The notes: generated by a model not told the origin, from the sequence alone. A stretch of DNA of 64,000 bases from Thalassospira profundimaris (GCF_003326755.1 NZ_JPWH01000009.1:62001-126000); one strand, 5' to 3'; numbered from the stretch's first letter, positions 34,774 through 44,251 are shown. Translations and numbers: made by a program.

Positions 34774-36153
34774 ATGACATTGATAACCGACCTAGCCGAG
34801 CGCATTCATGCGCTGGGACACGCTGATCTTACGCCTGTTGCCATCGCAAATGCCAAAACCGTTATTCTTGACACGGTGGGCTGCACCCTTGCGGGCACCC
34901 ACGAGCCGGTGGTTGAAACCATGCTGCAGACCGAAGGGCTGGCAACGCCGGGCCACGTGTCACTGCTGGGGCGTGATACCAAACTCGATGTGTTGTGTGC
35001 CGCCCTGGTCAATGGGGCGGCCTCGCATGCGCTGGATTTTGATGACGTCAATATTGCAATGGGTGGCCATCCATCCGCGCCGGTTTTGCCAGCTCTGTTT
35101 GCCATTGCCGAAAGCCAGCCCGTTTCGGGCATGGATTTTATGCTGGCTTTCATTGTCGGGTTTGAAACCGAAACCCGCATGGCACGTGCAGTGAATTTTC
35201 ATCACTATGATCTGGGCTGGCACCCGACGGCAACACTGGGTGTGTTTGGCGCTGCTGCGGCATCGGCCAAGCTGTTGGGGCTTGATGTACACCAAACCGC
35301 ACTGGCCCTGTCGCTATCTGCCAGCCTGGCCAGCGGGGTTAAGGCCAATTTTGGCACCATGACCAAACCTTACCACGTTGGGCATGCCGCTCGGCATGGC
35401 CTGATGGCGGCCAAAATGGCGCAAAATGGCTTTACCGCCAGTCTGGATGTGCTTGAAGCCAGGCAGGGTTTTTTGAATGTTTACAACGGCAAGGGCAATT
35501 ACCAGGCCGAGTTGATTACCCAGGACTGGGCCGCCCCGCTTGATATTGTCGAGCCGGGCATCGGCATTAAATTATATCCCTGCTGCGATAGCACCCATGC
35601 CACGGTGGATGCGCTGTTTTCGTTGCAAAACGAACATGGTTTTAAGGTCGATGATGTGGAAAGCATCGATACCCGCATTCATCCGCTGCGCCTGACCCAT
35701 GTGAATCGCCCGCAATTGCGCAACAGCCTGGACGCGAAATTCAGCGTGCAATATTGCGCGGCGCGCGCCCTTCTGGATGGCGGGCTGACATTTGGCAGCT
35801 TTGATGCTGCTGCCTACAATGATCCGGTTGCGCTTTCCTTGATGGCGCGTGTAAATGCAGCACCGCATGCCGATCTGTCACTCACCCGGCCGGGAAATTA
35901 CCTGACCGAGGTGGAAGTAAAACTGCGTGATGGTCGCAAGCTTAACAAACGGATGGACCGCCCCTTTGGGCGTCATGCCGATGAACCGGCACCAGCCGAA
36001 TTGATCAGGGCCAAATATGACGATTGCGCCGGACGGGTTTTGTCTGCCGGGGCAGCGGTGCGTTTGCACGACGCCATCATGGCGCTGGAAACCCTGACTG
36101 ACCTTTCCTGTTTGTGCACGTTATGGACGCCATCAAACAATATGGCCGCCTGA
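34774..36153 (+). CDS. MmgE/PrpD family protein
   Basis: 459 residues. It starts ITDLAERIHALGHADL and has ILDTVGCTLAGT and the helical-domain segment GGHPSAPVLPALFAIAE, then GWHPTATLGVFGAAAASAKLLG, all hallmarks of this family. Known members are 2-methylcitrate dehydratase (PrpD), cis-aconitate decarboxylase and itaconate-related enzymes, which handle tricarboxylates. Here it follows a lactone hydrolase-like gene by 22 nt, and the pair may open a lactone and then dehydrate or decarboxylate the product. The exact reaction is unknown. Confidence 0.9.
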   Translation: MTLITDLAERIHALGHADLTPVAIANAKTVILDTVGCTLAGTHEPVVETMLQTEGLATPGHVSLLGRDTKLDVLCAALVNGAASHALDFDDVNIAMGGHPSAPVLPALFAIAESQPVSGMDFMLAFIVGFETETRMARAVNFHHYDLGWHPTATLGVFGAAAASAKLLGLDVHQTALALSLSASLASGVKANFGTMTKPYHVGHAARHGLMAAKMAQNGFTASLDVLEARQGFLNVYNGKGNYQAELITQDWAAPLDIVEPGIGIKLYPCCDSTHATVDALFSLQNEHGFKVDDVESIDTRIHPLRLTHVNRPQLRNSLDAKFSVQYCAARALLDGGLTFGSFDAAAYNDPVALSLMARVNAAPHADLSLTRPGNYLTEVEVKLRDGRKLNKRMDRPFGRHADEPAPAELIRAKYDDCAGRVLSAGAAVRLHDAIMALETLTDLSCLCTLWTPSNNMAA

Positions 36154-36196
36154 ATGTGAAAGACGGGGAAAACAATATGTGTGGGAGTGAAATGGA

Positions 36197-36733
36197 ATGA
36201 TCCGGCGACTGGACTTGCTGTTATGCGGGTTTGAAAAGCTGATGATGGTCGGTTTGACCCTGGTGGGGGTCTGCCTTGGCCTTTTGCAGATCATCCTGCG
36301 ATATGTGTTTAATTCGGGCATTCACTGGCTGGAAAGCGTTTTGGTGATTTCGCTGGTGTGGGCGATGCTGTTTGGCGCCAGCCGTGCTATCCGCGAGGGG
36401 TATCATCCGCGTGTGGACCTGCTGCCGATGGCAATGGGGCCACGTGGACGGGCGGTTTTAAACCTGCTGGCCTATGGGGCGACCCTGGCATTGTGCCTGT
36501 ATTATGCCTATGACGCGATTTTCTATGCCAATTTCCTGAATATGATTGGTGCGGTCAATCAGGAAACCGATATTCCCGAACTGTATTTCTTTCTTGTTGT
36601 GCCCATCACGATGGTGTTTTTCAGCCTGCGCTATGTGCTGTTGCTGCTGAGCCTGGGGCGTGACATCGGGGCACTGAAACCCGAAGAAATCTATCTTTCC
36701 AAAATTGCATCCAACAAGGGGCAGGGCAAATGA
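36197..36733 (+). CDS. TRAP transporter small membrane subunit (DctQ)
   Basis: 178 residues with four predicted membrane helices. The segment LLQIILRYVFNSGIHWLES and VWAMLFGASRAIREGYHPRVD fit the DctQ family. It pairs with the large subunit to form the membrane part of a substrate-binding-protein-dependent secondary importer driven by Na+ or H+. Its stop overlaps the DctM start by 4 nt. Confidence 0.92.
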   Translation: MIRRLDLLLCGFEKLMMVGLTLVGVCLGLLQIILRYVFNSGIHWLESVLVISLVWAMLFGASRAIREGYHPRVDLLPMAMGPRGRAVLNLLAYGATLALCLYYAYDAIFYANFLNMIGAVNQETDIPELYFFLVVPITMVFFSLRYVLLLLSLGRDIGALKPEEIYLSKIASNKGQGK

Positions 36734-38049
36734 CCGTTGCTTTTCTGGCCATTGTTTTCTTCGTCCTGATCCTTATTGGCGCGCCGATTGCCGTTGCCCT
36801 GGGTGGGGCGGCGGTATTGTCCTCGATCTTCTTCTCGCCAATCCCGACCGGGATTCTCGGGCAGAAACTGCTGACCAATCTTGAACATTTCACTTTGATG
36901 GCCGTGCCGTTTTTCTTTTTGGCCGCAGCTCTGATGGAAAATGGCGGGCTGGTGCGCCGCCTGGTGGATCTGGCGACGGCCCTGATGGGGCATTTCAAGG
37001 CCGGCCTTGGCATGGCAACGGTTTTGACCTGCATTTTCTTTGCTGCCATTTCCGGCTCCAGCCCGGCCACCGTGGCGGCGGTGGGTAACATTCTTTATCC
37101 CGCGCTGCTAAAGGAAGGCTATTCCAAAAAATTCTCGATCGGGGCGATTTGTACCTCGGGGTCGATTGGCATTTTGCTGCCGCCAAGCATTCCATTGATC
37201 CTCTATGGCTTTGTTACCGAAACCTCGATCCCCAAGCTGTTTTTGGCGGGTGTGGTGCCGGGTGTCATTTATGGTCTGCTTTTGTTGTTTACCGCACGTT
37301 TCCTTGCAACCCGCGAGGGGGTGGAAGTCCGCCAGCGGGCGGCCGTCGGGGAAATGGGCCGGGCATTTCGCGTCAGCTTTCCGGCATTGTTGCTGCCCAT
37401 TGTGATTATCGTCGGGATTTATGGTTTTCCGGGGTTTGAACTTTTTGGCATGCAGTTTGAGGGTGGGGCCATTTTCACCCCGACCGAGGCGGCCCTGGTT
37501 GCCATTGGTCTGGCGGTTATTGTTGGCATGCTGATCTACCGCGAACTTAAGGTTCGGGATGTTTTTAATGTTGTTGCCGCAACAGTACCGCGGGTTGGCA
37601 TGATTTTTTGGGTCACGGCCAATGCCCTGATGTTTGGCTATTTCATTACCAAAATCGGTGTGCCGGCCAAACTGGCCCAACTGGTTCTCGATGCCGGGCT
37701 ATCGCCGGTTCAGTTCCTGCTTTGCGTCAATGTGCTGTTGGTGATTGTCGGTTTTTTCCTTGAAGGTGTCCCGACCATTCTGATTTTTGCACCGCTGCTC
37801 GAGCCTGCGGCCCGGTCGCTTGGTATCGATCCGGTTCATTTTGCCATCATCATGGTGGTGAATATCGAATTGGGGCTGATCACGCCGCCGGTGGGTATGA
37901 ATCTTTTTGTCGCCAGCAGTATTTCGGGCATGTCGGTTTTGACTGTGTTCCGGGCGGCATTGCCCTGGATTGCCGCCACCCTGACGGCCCTGCTTCTTGT
38001 GACCTTCGTACCGCAAGTTTCGCTTTATCTGCCAGCTTTGATGAAGTGA
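36730..38049 (+). CDS. TRAP transporter large membrane subunit (DctM)
   Basis: 439 residues with 12 predicted helices. Family markers include FFLAAALMENGGLVRRLVDL, AAISGSSPATVAAVGNIL (first helical hairpin) and LGLITPPVGMNLFVASSIS (second hairpin). It holds the transport path. It overlaps DctQ by 4 nt and precedes the binding protein gene by 64 nt, so the three subunits are from one operon. Confidence 0.95.
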   Translation: MTVAFLAIVFFVLILIGAPIAVALGGAAVLSSIFFSPIPTGILGQKLLTNLEHFTLMAVPFFFLAAALMENGGLVRRLVDLATALMGHFKAGLGMATVLTCIFFAAISGSSPATVAAVGNILYPALLKEGYSKKFSIGAICTSGSIGILLPPSIPLILYGFVTETSIPKLFLAGVVPGVIYGLLLLFTARFLATREGVEVRQRAAVGEMGRAFRVSFPALLLPIVIIVGIYGFPGFELFGMQFEGGAIFTPTEAALVAIGLAVIVGMLIYRELKVRDVFNVVAATVPRVGMIFWVTANALMFGYFITKIGVPAKLAQLVLDAGLSPVQFLLCVNVLLVIVGFFLEGVPTILIFAPLLEPAARSLGIDPVHFAIIMVVNIELGLITPPVGMNLFVASSISGMSVLTVFRAALPWIAATLTALLLVTFVPQVSLYLPALMK

Positions 38050-38113
38050 CCCGCACCGTTTTCAGGGGATGGAAGGGTGTGACCAACACAATGATAAATA
38101 GTGGAGAAATGAG

Positions 38114-39133
38114 ATGAAATATACCGGGAAACTGCGTTTGACCCTGGCAGGGATTTTGATGGCCGGGGTTGCCTTTGGGGCCTCGATTGCCAATGCCGAG
38201 CCGATTAAAATCGTCATGTCTGATGATTCGGCCAAGGTCAGCCTCAAAGGCCAGACCTTTGAAAAATTCGCCGAAGAAGTCAAAAAACGCCTTGGCGACA
38301 AGGTTGTGATTGAACTGCATCATTCCAGCACCCTGTTTGATCAAAGCGACCAAGTCCAGGGGCTTCAGCTTGGTGCGGTCAACTTCATTGCGCCAACAAC
38401 GGGCACCTATGCCACTCTTGCCAAGGGCATGAATGCGTTTAACCTGCCGTTTCTTCTCGATACGCCGGAAAAATTCTCGGCCGCGATGCAGGATGAAACG
38501 GTACGCAGCATTTTTGTGCCGCAACTGCGCTCCAAAAACATTGAACCGGTTGCCTTCTGGATCAATGGTCCGCGTGTTCTGGGCTATTCCGGCAACAAGG
38601 ATGTACTGACGCCTGCCGATATCGCGGGCATGAAAATCCGTGTTCAGTCCGCCCCGGTTTATGTGAAAACCTTTGAGGCCGTTGGTGCAAACCCGGTTAG
38701 TGTGAATTGGGGTGAAGCCCCGACTGCCCTTCAGACCGGCGTGATTGACGGTGCCGAAGTGACGCCGAATGCCTGGAAGGGGTCGGGCATGTATGAAATG
38801 ATCAATCATCTGACCCTGACCAACCATATGTATTCCTATTACATGGTGGGGACCAGCAAGAACTGGTGGGATGGCCTGCCCGACGATGTCCGTTCCGGTA
38901 TTGCCGATGCCCTTAAAGCCGCAACCGACTGGAACCTTGAAAACGGCCTCAAGATGAACAGTGACGATGTGGAATTCATCCGTCAAAGTGGTGTTAAAGT
39001 TCATAGCCTGAACGACGAACAGCATGCCGCCTGGGTTGCCAAGATGAAACCGGTCTGGAAAGAACTGGGTGAACCGCTGGTTGGCCCCGAAGTGATGGCC
39101 CGGCTGAAAGAAATTGCCGGTGCGGCGGACTAA
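38114..39133 (+). CDS. TRAP transporter substrate-binding protein (DctP)
   Basis: 339 residues. A signal peptide (about 1-28, ending at ANA) is followed by a DctP fold with GLQLGAVNFIAPTTGTYATL, GMKIRVQSAP (the conserved Arg that pairs with a substrate carboxylate) and QTGVIDGAEVTPNAW. It captures an organic acid in the periplasm. GGAG lies about 8 nt before the ATG. Binding-protein-last order is less common than P-Q-M. The downstream terminator ends the operon. Confidence 0.95.
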   Translation: MKYTGKLRLTLAGILMAGVAFGASIANAEPIKIVMSDDSAKVSLKGQTFEKFAEEVKKRLGDKVVIELHHSSTLFDQSDQVQGLQLGAVNFIAPTTGTYATLAKGMNAFNLPFLLDTPEKFSAAMQDETVRSIFVPQLRSKNIEPVAFWINGPRVLGYSGNKDVLTPADIAGMKIRVQSAPVYVKTFEAVGANPVSVNWGEAPTALQTGVIDGAEVTPNAWKGSGMYEMINHLTLTNHMYSYYMVGTSKNWWDGLPDDVRSGIADALKAATDWNLENGLKMNSDDVEFIRQSGVKVHSLNDEQHAAWVAKMKPVWKELGEPLVGPEVMARLKEIAGAAD

Positions 39134-39176
39134 ATCACCCGCCTGCCTGACCGATACATAAAACATTCCAGTACAG

Positions 39177-39201
39177 CGACCCGGTATTGCCGGGTCGTTT
39201 T
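39177..39201 (+). terminator. Terminator of the TRAP operon
   Basis: A perfect 8-bp stem (cgacccgg / ccgggtcg) with a 5-nt loop and four T residues, 43 nt after the DctP stop. Confidence 0.85.
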
Positions 39202-39224
39202 GCGTTTGGCGACGGCAACAGTTC

Positions 39225-40124
39225 TTAGTCCACTTTCCCTACTGTATGAAAGAAATCCTGCACGATTGTCAGATATTGGTGGGCAACACGCGACAGCGGT
39301 GTTGTTTTGTTGAAAATCGCGCAGGCTTCGACCTCGATATTCATAAAGGTCGGCACGGCAACCAGATCGGGATAATGGTTGTCGGACAACAGGGACGTAT
39401 CAAGGATACCAATCCCGACCCCTGAATTGATCAGGTCATAGGCCTGAAGGGTGCCGGTTTCGACCTTGGGCGACAGGGGGATATCGTGCTGGCGCAGTGC
39501 CCGGTTCAGGGCATTGCGCAAATAGGTGCCCGACCGGTTCAAAATCAGGTTTTCATTTCGCAGGTCATTTGGCTCGACACGGGAATGTTGTGCCAGCCTG
39601 TGATCGGCCCGGAGCACACATTCAAATTTGATTTTCTTAAGCGGGATATATTCCAGCATCGAATTTTCCCGCGCCCCATAAACAAAACCCACATCAAAGG
39701 CCCCCATGCGAATGCTGTTCACCACCTGGGAGGATTGACCCGAATGGATGGAAATCGTGGCCTTGGGAAAATGCTCACACAGGATTTTAATCGTCGGGGC
39801 AACAAAATGTTGCGACATGGAGGGCAGGGATTGCACCGATAAAAACGCCGAATCTCCCTCGGCGATATTGGTGATTTTGGTTTGCACATGGTCGAGATGC
39901 TGAAACATCCGGTCAACTTCGGGCAGCAGTTTGATGGCCTCGGGCGTGGGTGACAGGCCAAAGGCACTGCGTTCAAACAGGATCAGCCCTACGGAATCCT
40001 CCAGCCGTTTTAGAAGGCCACTGGCAGTAGGCTGGGAAATATTCAGTTCGACCGATGATTTGCTGATCGATCCGGTCAGCATGATGGATCGAAACAGTTC
40101 CAGTCCGCGGATGCTCGCTTTCAT
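39225..40124 (-). CDS. LysR-family regulator
   Basis: 299 residues. The N-terminal winged helix has FRSIMLTGSISKSSVELNISQPTASGL-type spacing followed by RLEDSVGLILFER, and a periplasmic-binding-like effector domain follows. It is convergent with the TRAP operon and divergent from the aldo/keto reductase gene, so it may control either. The ATG at 40124 removes a 28-residue leader without family match; the upstream AGGA is 12 nt away, so the ribosome site is weak. Effector unknown. Confidence 0.9.
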   Translation of the reverse strand: MKASIRGLELFRSIMLTGSISKSSVELNISQPTASGLLKRLEDSVGLILFERSAFGLSPTPEAIKLLPEVDRMFQHLDHVQTKITNIAEGDSAFLSVQSLPSMSQHFVAPTIKILCEHFPKATISIHSGQSSQVVNSIRMGAFDVGFVYGARENSMLEYIPLKKIKFECVLRADHRLAQHSRVEPNDLRNENLILNRSGTYLRNALNRALRQHDIPLSPKVETGTLQAYDLINSGVGIGILDTSLLSDNHYPDLVAVPTFMNIEVEACAIFNKTTPLSRVAHQYLTIVQDFFHTVGKVD

Positions 40125-40370
40125 CTGTTTTTCTGTCCTGCTGTTGTGCCCGTCTGTCTGGTTTGTTTGCCTATATACACCCAATGACGGATTTGTCCGA
40201 AGAACCAATCGGGAAAATGCACTGGAGTGCCCGGTTTATTGATTGATCGGATGTGATTGGGTTTTGTAATTCGCACCTGACAGAGAGAGGGGAAATAACG
40301 TATTCTCTCGCGCATTGGATCGATACAAATTTTGGGAAAACCCAAAGTAAAAACAATCAGGAGGAAGAAT

Positions 40371-41417
40371 ATGTCATCGGACTGGATGCCCGACGCATCG
40401 CGTTACGAGAAGATGACCTATCGCCGCAGCGGCCATAGCGGGCTGCAATTGCCGCAAATTACCCTTGGCCTTTGGCACAATTTTGGCGGCGTTGACGTTT
40501 ACGAAACCCAGCGCGCCATGATCCGCCGGGCGTTTGATCGCGGTGTTATTCATTTTGACCTTGCCAATAACTATGGCCCGCCGCCCGGTTCGGCCGAAAG
40601 CAATTTTGGCCGTATCCTTGATCAGGATTTGCGCGCCCATCGCGATGAAATGGTGATTTCCACCAAGGCGGGCTATCGCATGTGGCCAGGTCCTTATGGT
40701 GAATGGGGATCACGCAAATATCTGATTTCCAGCCTAGATCAAAGCCTGAAGCGGATGGGGCTGGATTATGTTGATATTTTCTATTCCCACCGGGTAGACC
40801 CGGATACCCCGCTTTATGAAACCATGAGCGCGCTGGACCAGGTGGTGCGTCAGGGCAAGGCGCTTTATGTTGGTATTTCCTCCTATTCGGCGGAGATGAC
40901 GCGTAAGGCACAAAAAATCCTGACCGAACTGGGTACACCCTGTGTGATCCATCAGCCCAGCTATTCCATGCTGAACCGCTGGGTAGAGGAGGAAGGTCTG
41001 CTTGATACCCTGTCTGAACTGGGCATTGGCTGCATTGCCTTTTCCCCGCTGGCACAGGGGCTTCTGACCAATAAATATCTGAAGGGTGTGCCGGAAAATT
41101 CCCGTGCCGCCGAAGGCGGGTCGTTCCAGTCCTCCATGCTGACCGAGGATAATATCAACCGTGTGAAGGCGTTAAACGAGATTGCACAACGTCGCGGGCA
41201 GACGCTGGCGCAAATGGCGATTGCCTGGGTTTTGCGCCGACCGGAAATCACCTCGGCCCTGATCGGCGCACGCCATGTTGAACAGCTTGATAACAGCCTG
41301 GATGCGCTGAATAATCTGGAATTCAGCGCCGATGAACTGGCGGAAATCGACAAATACGCCACCGATGGCGGGCTGAATTTGTGGAAACGCTCGTCAGATT
41401 CCTCGGCGGATGTTTAA
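40371..41417 (+). CDS. Aldo/keto reductase, YghZ / L-glyceraldehyde 3-phosphate reductase type
   Basis: 348 residues. The sequence reads closely like E. coli YghZ (Gpr), for example LTLGLWHNFGG-like start, NNYGPPPGSAE (catalytic Tyr), ISTKAGYRMWPGPYG (catalytic Lys), YSHRVDPDTP (catalytic His) and the end LNLWKRSSD. The family reduces L-glyceraldehyde 3-phosphate and other aldehydes with NADPH. The ATG at 40371 has AGGAGG about 7 nt upstream. The gene is divergent from the LysR at 39225-40124. Confidence 0.93.
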   Translation: MSSDWMPDASRYEKMTYRRSGHSGLQLPQITLGLWHNFGGVDVYETQRAMIRRAFDRGVIHFDLANNYGPPPGSAESNFGRILDQDLRAHRDEMVISTKAGYRMWPGPYGEWGSRKYLISSLDQSLKRMGLDYVDIFYSHRVDPDTPLYETMSALDQVVRQGKALYVGISSYSAEMTRKAQKILTELGTPCVIHQPSYSMLNRWVEEEGLLDTLSELGIGCIAFSPLAQGLLTNKYLKGVPENSRAAEGGSFQSSMLTEDNINRVKALNEIAQRRGQTLAQMAIAWVLRRPEITSALIGARHVEQLDNSLDALNNLEFSADELAEIDKYATDGGLNLWKRSSDSSADV

Positions 41418-41451
41418 GCACATTTCTTAGCCCGTTTCCGGGCTGAAGGGT

Positions 41452-41483
41452 AAAACCGGCATTCCATCGCGAATGCCGGTTTT
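41452..41483. terminator. Strong bidirectional terminator between the reductase and LysR genes
   Basis: A perfect 13-bp stem (aaaaccggcattc / gaatgccggtttt) with a 6-nt loop lies between convergent genes; A and T tracts on either side let it act on both strands. Confidence 0.9.
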
Positions 41484-41491
41484 ATTTTGGG

Positions 41492-42394
41492 TCAATTCCC
41501 GATCGGCATTGTTCCGACCAGATCGCGCAGGGTGTCAATCACGGCCTTGGTCCCGGCACTTAGCGGCCGGTCCTGCAACCAGGACAGCATTACCGTGCGG
41601 GCCATACCGGGCTGGGTAATGCGTCGCGCCTTTAATCGTCCGGTGGAAAGTTCCGCCACCAGGGAGGAGCGCGGCAATACCGTATGGCCAAGGCCGCGTT
41701 GGGCCAAGTCCACCAGCACACGTAACGCATCGGCCTCGACCACCGGCATTAACGGGCGACCGGCACGAAAGGCGGCCTCCTGCATTTTGGCCCGCAGGCC
41801 GTGTTTCGGGGTCGGCATAATCAGCGGCAGGCGCACCACATCTTCAAACGCGATTTCGGTGGCATTTTCCGGCACCAGCGACGGGTGCGAGATCAGGAAC
41901 AGGTCTTCGCGCCACAAAGGTTCCGAATGCAGGCTGCGCGAGATCATGCCGTCATGCAAGGCACCGACATCCAGCCTGCCTGATAGCAACCCTTCCTGAA
42001 TATCGCCGGTCAAATCCTCGGCAATCGACAGGCTGAGTTCGGGGTAGCGGTCCCGTACCGCTTCCACCAAAGCCCCGGTAATGACAATCCCCGCACTGGG
42101 CGGCAGGCCGATATTGACATGGCCGGTGATATGGTCGCGCCGTTCGCTAATATCGGCTTCCAGGCGGGCAAGGTCGCCCAAAATTACGCGCGCCCGTTCG
42201 GCCAAAATACGTCCGGCTTCGGTCAGTTTGACGCCGCGTCCGGTGCGTTCGAGCAATTGGGTATTCAGGTTTTCTTCCAACAGGTTCAATTGGCGGCTTA
42301 GGGCCGGTTGCGACAGATTTAACCGGTCGGCGGCCCGCGACAGGCTTCCCAGTTCGGCGATGTGAATAAAACTGCGAAGCTGTTTGATGTCCAT
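41492..42394 (-). CDS. LysR-family regulator (probable regulator of the adjacent EamA permease)
   Basis: 300 residues. It opens with MDIKQLRSFIHIAELGSLSR, and then SQPALSRQLNLLEENLNTQLLER gives a clear LysR winged helix; the LysR effector domain follows. It is divergent from the EamA permease gene, and a perfect dyad sits between them, the classical LysR arrangement. The effector cannot be told from sequence. Confidence 0.93.
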   Translation of the reverse strand: MDIKQLRSFIHIAELGSLSRAADRLNLSQPALSRQLNLLEENLNTQLLERTGRGVKLTEAGRILAERARVILGDLARLEADISERRDHITGHVNIGLPPSAGIVITGALVEAVRDRYPELSLSIAEDLTGDIQEGLLSGRLDVGALHDGMISRSLHSEPLWREDLFLISHPSLVPENATEIAFEDVVRLPLIMPTPKHGLRAKMQEAAFRAGRPLMPVVEADALRVLVDLAQRGLGHTVLPRSSLVAELSTGRLKARRITQPGMARTVMLSWLQDRPLSAGTKAVIDTLRDLVGTMPIGN

Positions 42395-42434
42395 GATGGT
42401 CGGTTTCTGTTAAAGGTTCATCCGCTTTGCTAAT

Positions 42435-42455
42435 GTTATCAGTAAAACTGATAAC
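42435..42455. promoter_or_regulatory. LysR-type operator dyad between divergent genes
   Basis: gttatcagt (42435-42443) and actgataac (42447-42455) form a perfect 9-bp inverted repeat with 3-nt spacer; outer atgtta / taacat copies extend the symmetry. It is 41 bp upstream of the LysR start and 74 bp upstream of the permease start, as expected for a shared LysR site. Confidence 0.65.
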
Positions 42456-42529
42456 TGGTAACATTTTATTCTAATTGAATAATGACTGTGGCGGCGTAGG
42501 ATAGGGGCGTAGAGAGATCGGAGCCCCGT

Positions 42530-43624
42530 ATGTCCCCCACATCATCAACAATGGCAGGCAAAACGCCTGCACAAGATGGTTCTGTCACGCCATCACCAGA
42601 ATTCACAGCGCATGACGCGACATTACAGGCAGAAGCCGACAATGCCGCGCACCTTGCATGCGAACAGCACGAGGCGGATGCCATCAAAACCAGAACGGCG
42701 CGTTCGGCCCTGATTTTGGTGTTGCTTGCCACCTGTGCGCTGGCGATGAAGGGGCTTTTGGCAAAGTTTGTTTATGCCACTGGTATGACGGTAGACGGGC
42801 TTTTGTTGCTGCGGTTTTCAATCGCCATGCCGTTTTTCTGGTTTGGCGTTTGGATGTTTGGCAAAAATCGCCCCGGTGAACGGGCGATGCGACCGGCAGA
42901 TATGATCTGGGGTGGAGCATTCGGGGGCCTGTTTTTTGCTGCTTCGCTGTGTGATTTTACCGCTGTTTCCATCATCGATGTGACAGTATCACGCATTGTG
43001 CTGTTCAGTTTTCCCGCCATTGTCATGATTTTGGAAGCCCTGCATAACTGGCGTTTGCCGCCGCCTCGGCAGATCGTGTGCTTTTTGATCACCTATTGCG
43101 GGCTGATTTTGGTGGTGGCCCCCAATGGGGTGTCGCTGGTGTCGGAACATGTATGGCAGGGCGTGTTTTGGGCGTTTTCATCGGCCCTGACCTATGCCTG
43201 TTATCTGTATTTCAGCCAGCGCAAAATCAATGTCATTGGGTCAATGCACTTTTCCGCCCTGATCAACACGGTCGCCGGTATTGCGATGGTTCTTTACGAA
43301 CTGATTGTTGAAAAACCGCTGAACCTTAATCTGGCGGGGGTTCTATGGACGGCGGGTATTTCCATTTTTTGCACCGTTATTCCGTTTTTCCTGCTGTTTG
43401 AAGGTATTCGCCGCATTGGCGCGACCCAGGCCTCGCTCATTTCGCTGTCCGGCCCGGCATTAACCTTCTTTGCTGCCTGGCTGTTTTTGGGCGAAACACT
43501 TAACGCCACACAAATGGCCGGGTTTGTTGTGGTGATGCTGGGTGTGGCATCACTGAAAAACAAAATGACGCTGGCCGGGTTTGGCCGTTTGCTGGCCCGT
43601 CCGTTTCAGGGGCCGATGCGTTAA
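42530..43624 (+). CDS. EamA-family (DMT superfamily) permease
   Basis: 364 residues. A hydrophilic N-terminal tail of about 60 residues (Ala/Glu/Thr-rich) is followed by ten predicted helices in two EamA repeats: the first begins near ALILVLLATCALAMKGLLAK, and the second ends with LSGPALTFFAAWLFLGETLN, a DMT hallmark. Such proteins export amino acids, nucleosides or other small metabolites. The long tail is unusual for the family and may mean the true start is further downstream. It is divergent from the LysR at 41492-42394. Confidence 0.9.
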   Translation: MSPTSSTMAGKTPAQDGSVTPSPEFTAHDATLQAEADNAAHLACEQHEADAIKTRTARSALILVLLATCALAMKGLLAKFVYATGMTVDGLLLLRFSIAMPFFWFGVWMFGKNRPGERAMRPADMIWGGAFGGLFFAASLCDFTAVSIIDVTVSRIVLFSFPAIVMILEALHNWRLPPPRQIVCFLITYCGLILVVAPNGVSLVSEHVWQGVFWAFSSALTYACYLYFSQRKINVIGSMHFSALINTVAGIAMVLYELIVEKPLNLNLAGVLWTAGISIFCTVIPFFLLFEGIRRIGATQASLISLSGPALTFFAAWLFLGETLNATQMAGFVVVMLGVASLKNKMTLAGFGRLLARPFQGPMR

Positions 43625-43646
43625 ATAGGGATCGGTGTTTGGCGTG

Positions 43647-44243
43647 TCAGTAAATGCTGATTTCATGTTCCGGCAGGCGTTCCCCCTGCCGCCATTTTAA
43701 CGGGTCGATGAATTTGCCCGCCCATGCGCCGCGCCGGGCGGCCTTGGCCGATTGTTCTGCCGCCGCATAGGACGGCATTTCATCGGTCCGGGCAACGGCC
43801 CAGCCCAGGGCCACCATTTGCTGACCAATATCCACACCATTGGCATTTTTGCAAATCGCCATATTGCGTTTATAGCGGTTAAGGGCCTTGGTCTCGCAGC
43901 GCACCGGGGTTTTGGCAATCAGGTTGGTCAGGGCCTGCCACGCCTCTGCCCCGCAGGCGGTATCCTTTCCGTTTACCACGCATTGCTGAAAACGTTCCAG
44001 GCTGTCCGCCCCATATAAGTCCACCAGCTTAAAGCCAAATTCCAGCGTATCGCCATCCTGGGCAACCGGTTTGCCTGACAGGGGGGCAAACCAGTTATCA
44101 GCATGGGCCGGTATCGGTATTGTCGTGCCAAGAGTACAAAGGGCAAAGGCGACCAGTGTTTCCTTTATCCGTGCCAGCCACGTCTTTTGCCCGGTCTTTG
44201 CGCCGGGCGCAGGCAGTTTATGGCAGGGATATATCCGTGTCAT
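43647..44243 (-). CDS. SNase-fold (thermonuclease-like) exported protein, probably inactive
   Basis: 198 residues. A probable signal or anchor segment (about residues 28-47, ending in AHA) precedes an OB-fold domain with the SNase layout: VAQDGDTLEF, DLYGADSLE, RYKRNMAIC, NGVDIGQQMVALGWA and ARRGAWAGKFIDPLKWR. In active staphylococcal nuclease the second motif starts with Arg35; here that place is Asp, while the Glu and the later Arg remain. So catalysis is doubtful and a structural or binding role is likely. It ends 22 nt from the convergent EamA gene. Confidence 0.8.
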   Translation of the reverse strand: MTRIYPCHKLPAPGAKTGQKTWLARIKETLVAFALCTLGTTIPIPAHADNWFAPLSGKPVAQDGDTLEFGFKLVDLYGADSLERFQQCVVNGKDTACGAEAWQALTNLIAKTPVRCETKALNRYKRNMAICKNANGVDIGQQMVALGWAVARTDEMPSYAAAEQSAKAARRGAWAGKFIDPLKWRQGERLPEHEISIY

Positions 44244-44251
44244 GACCGGTC

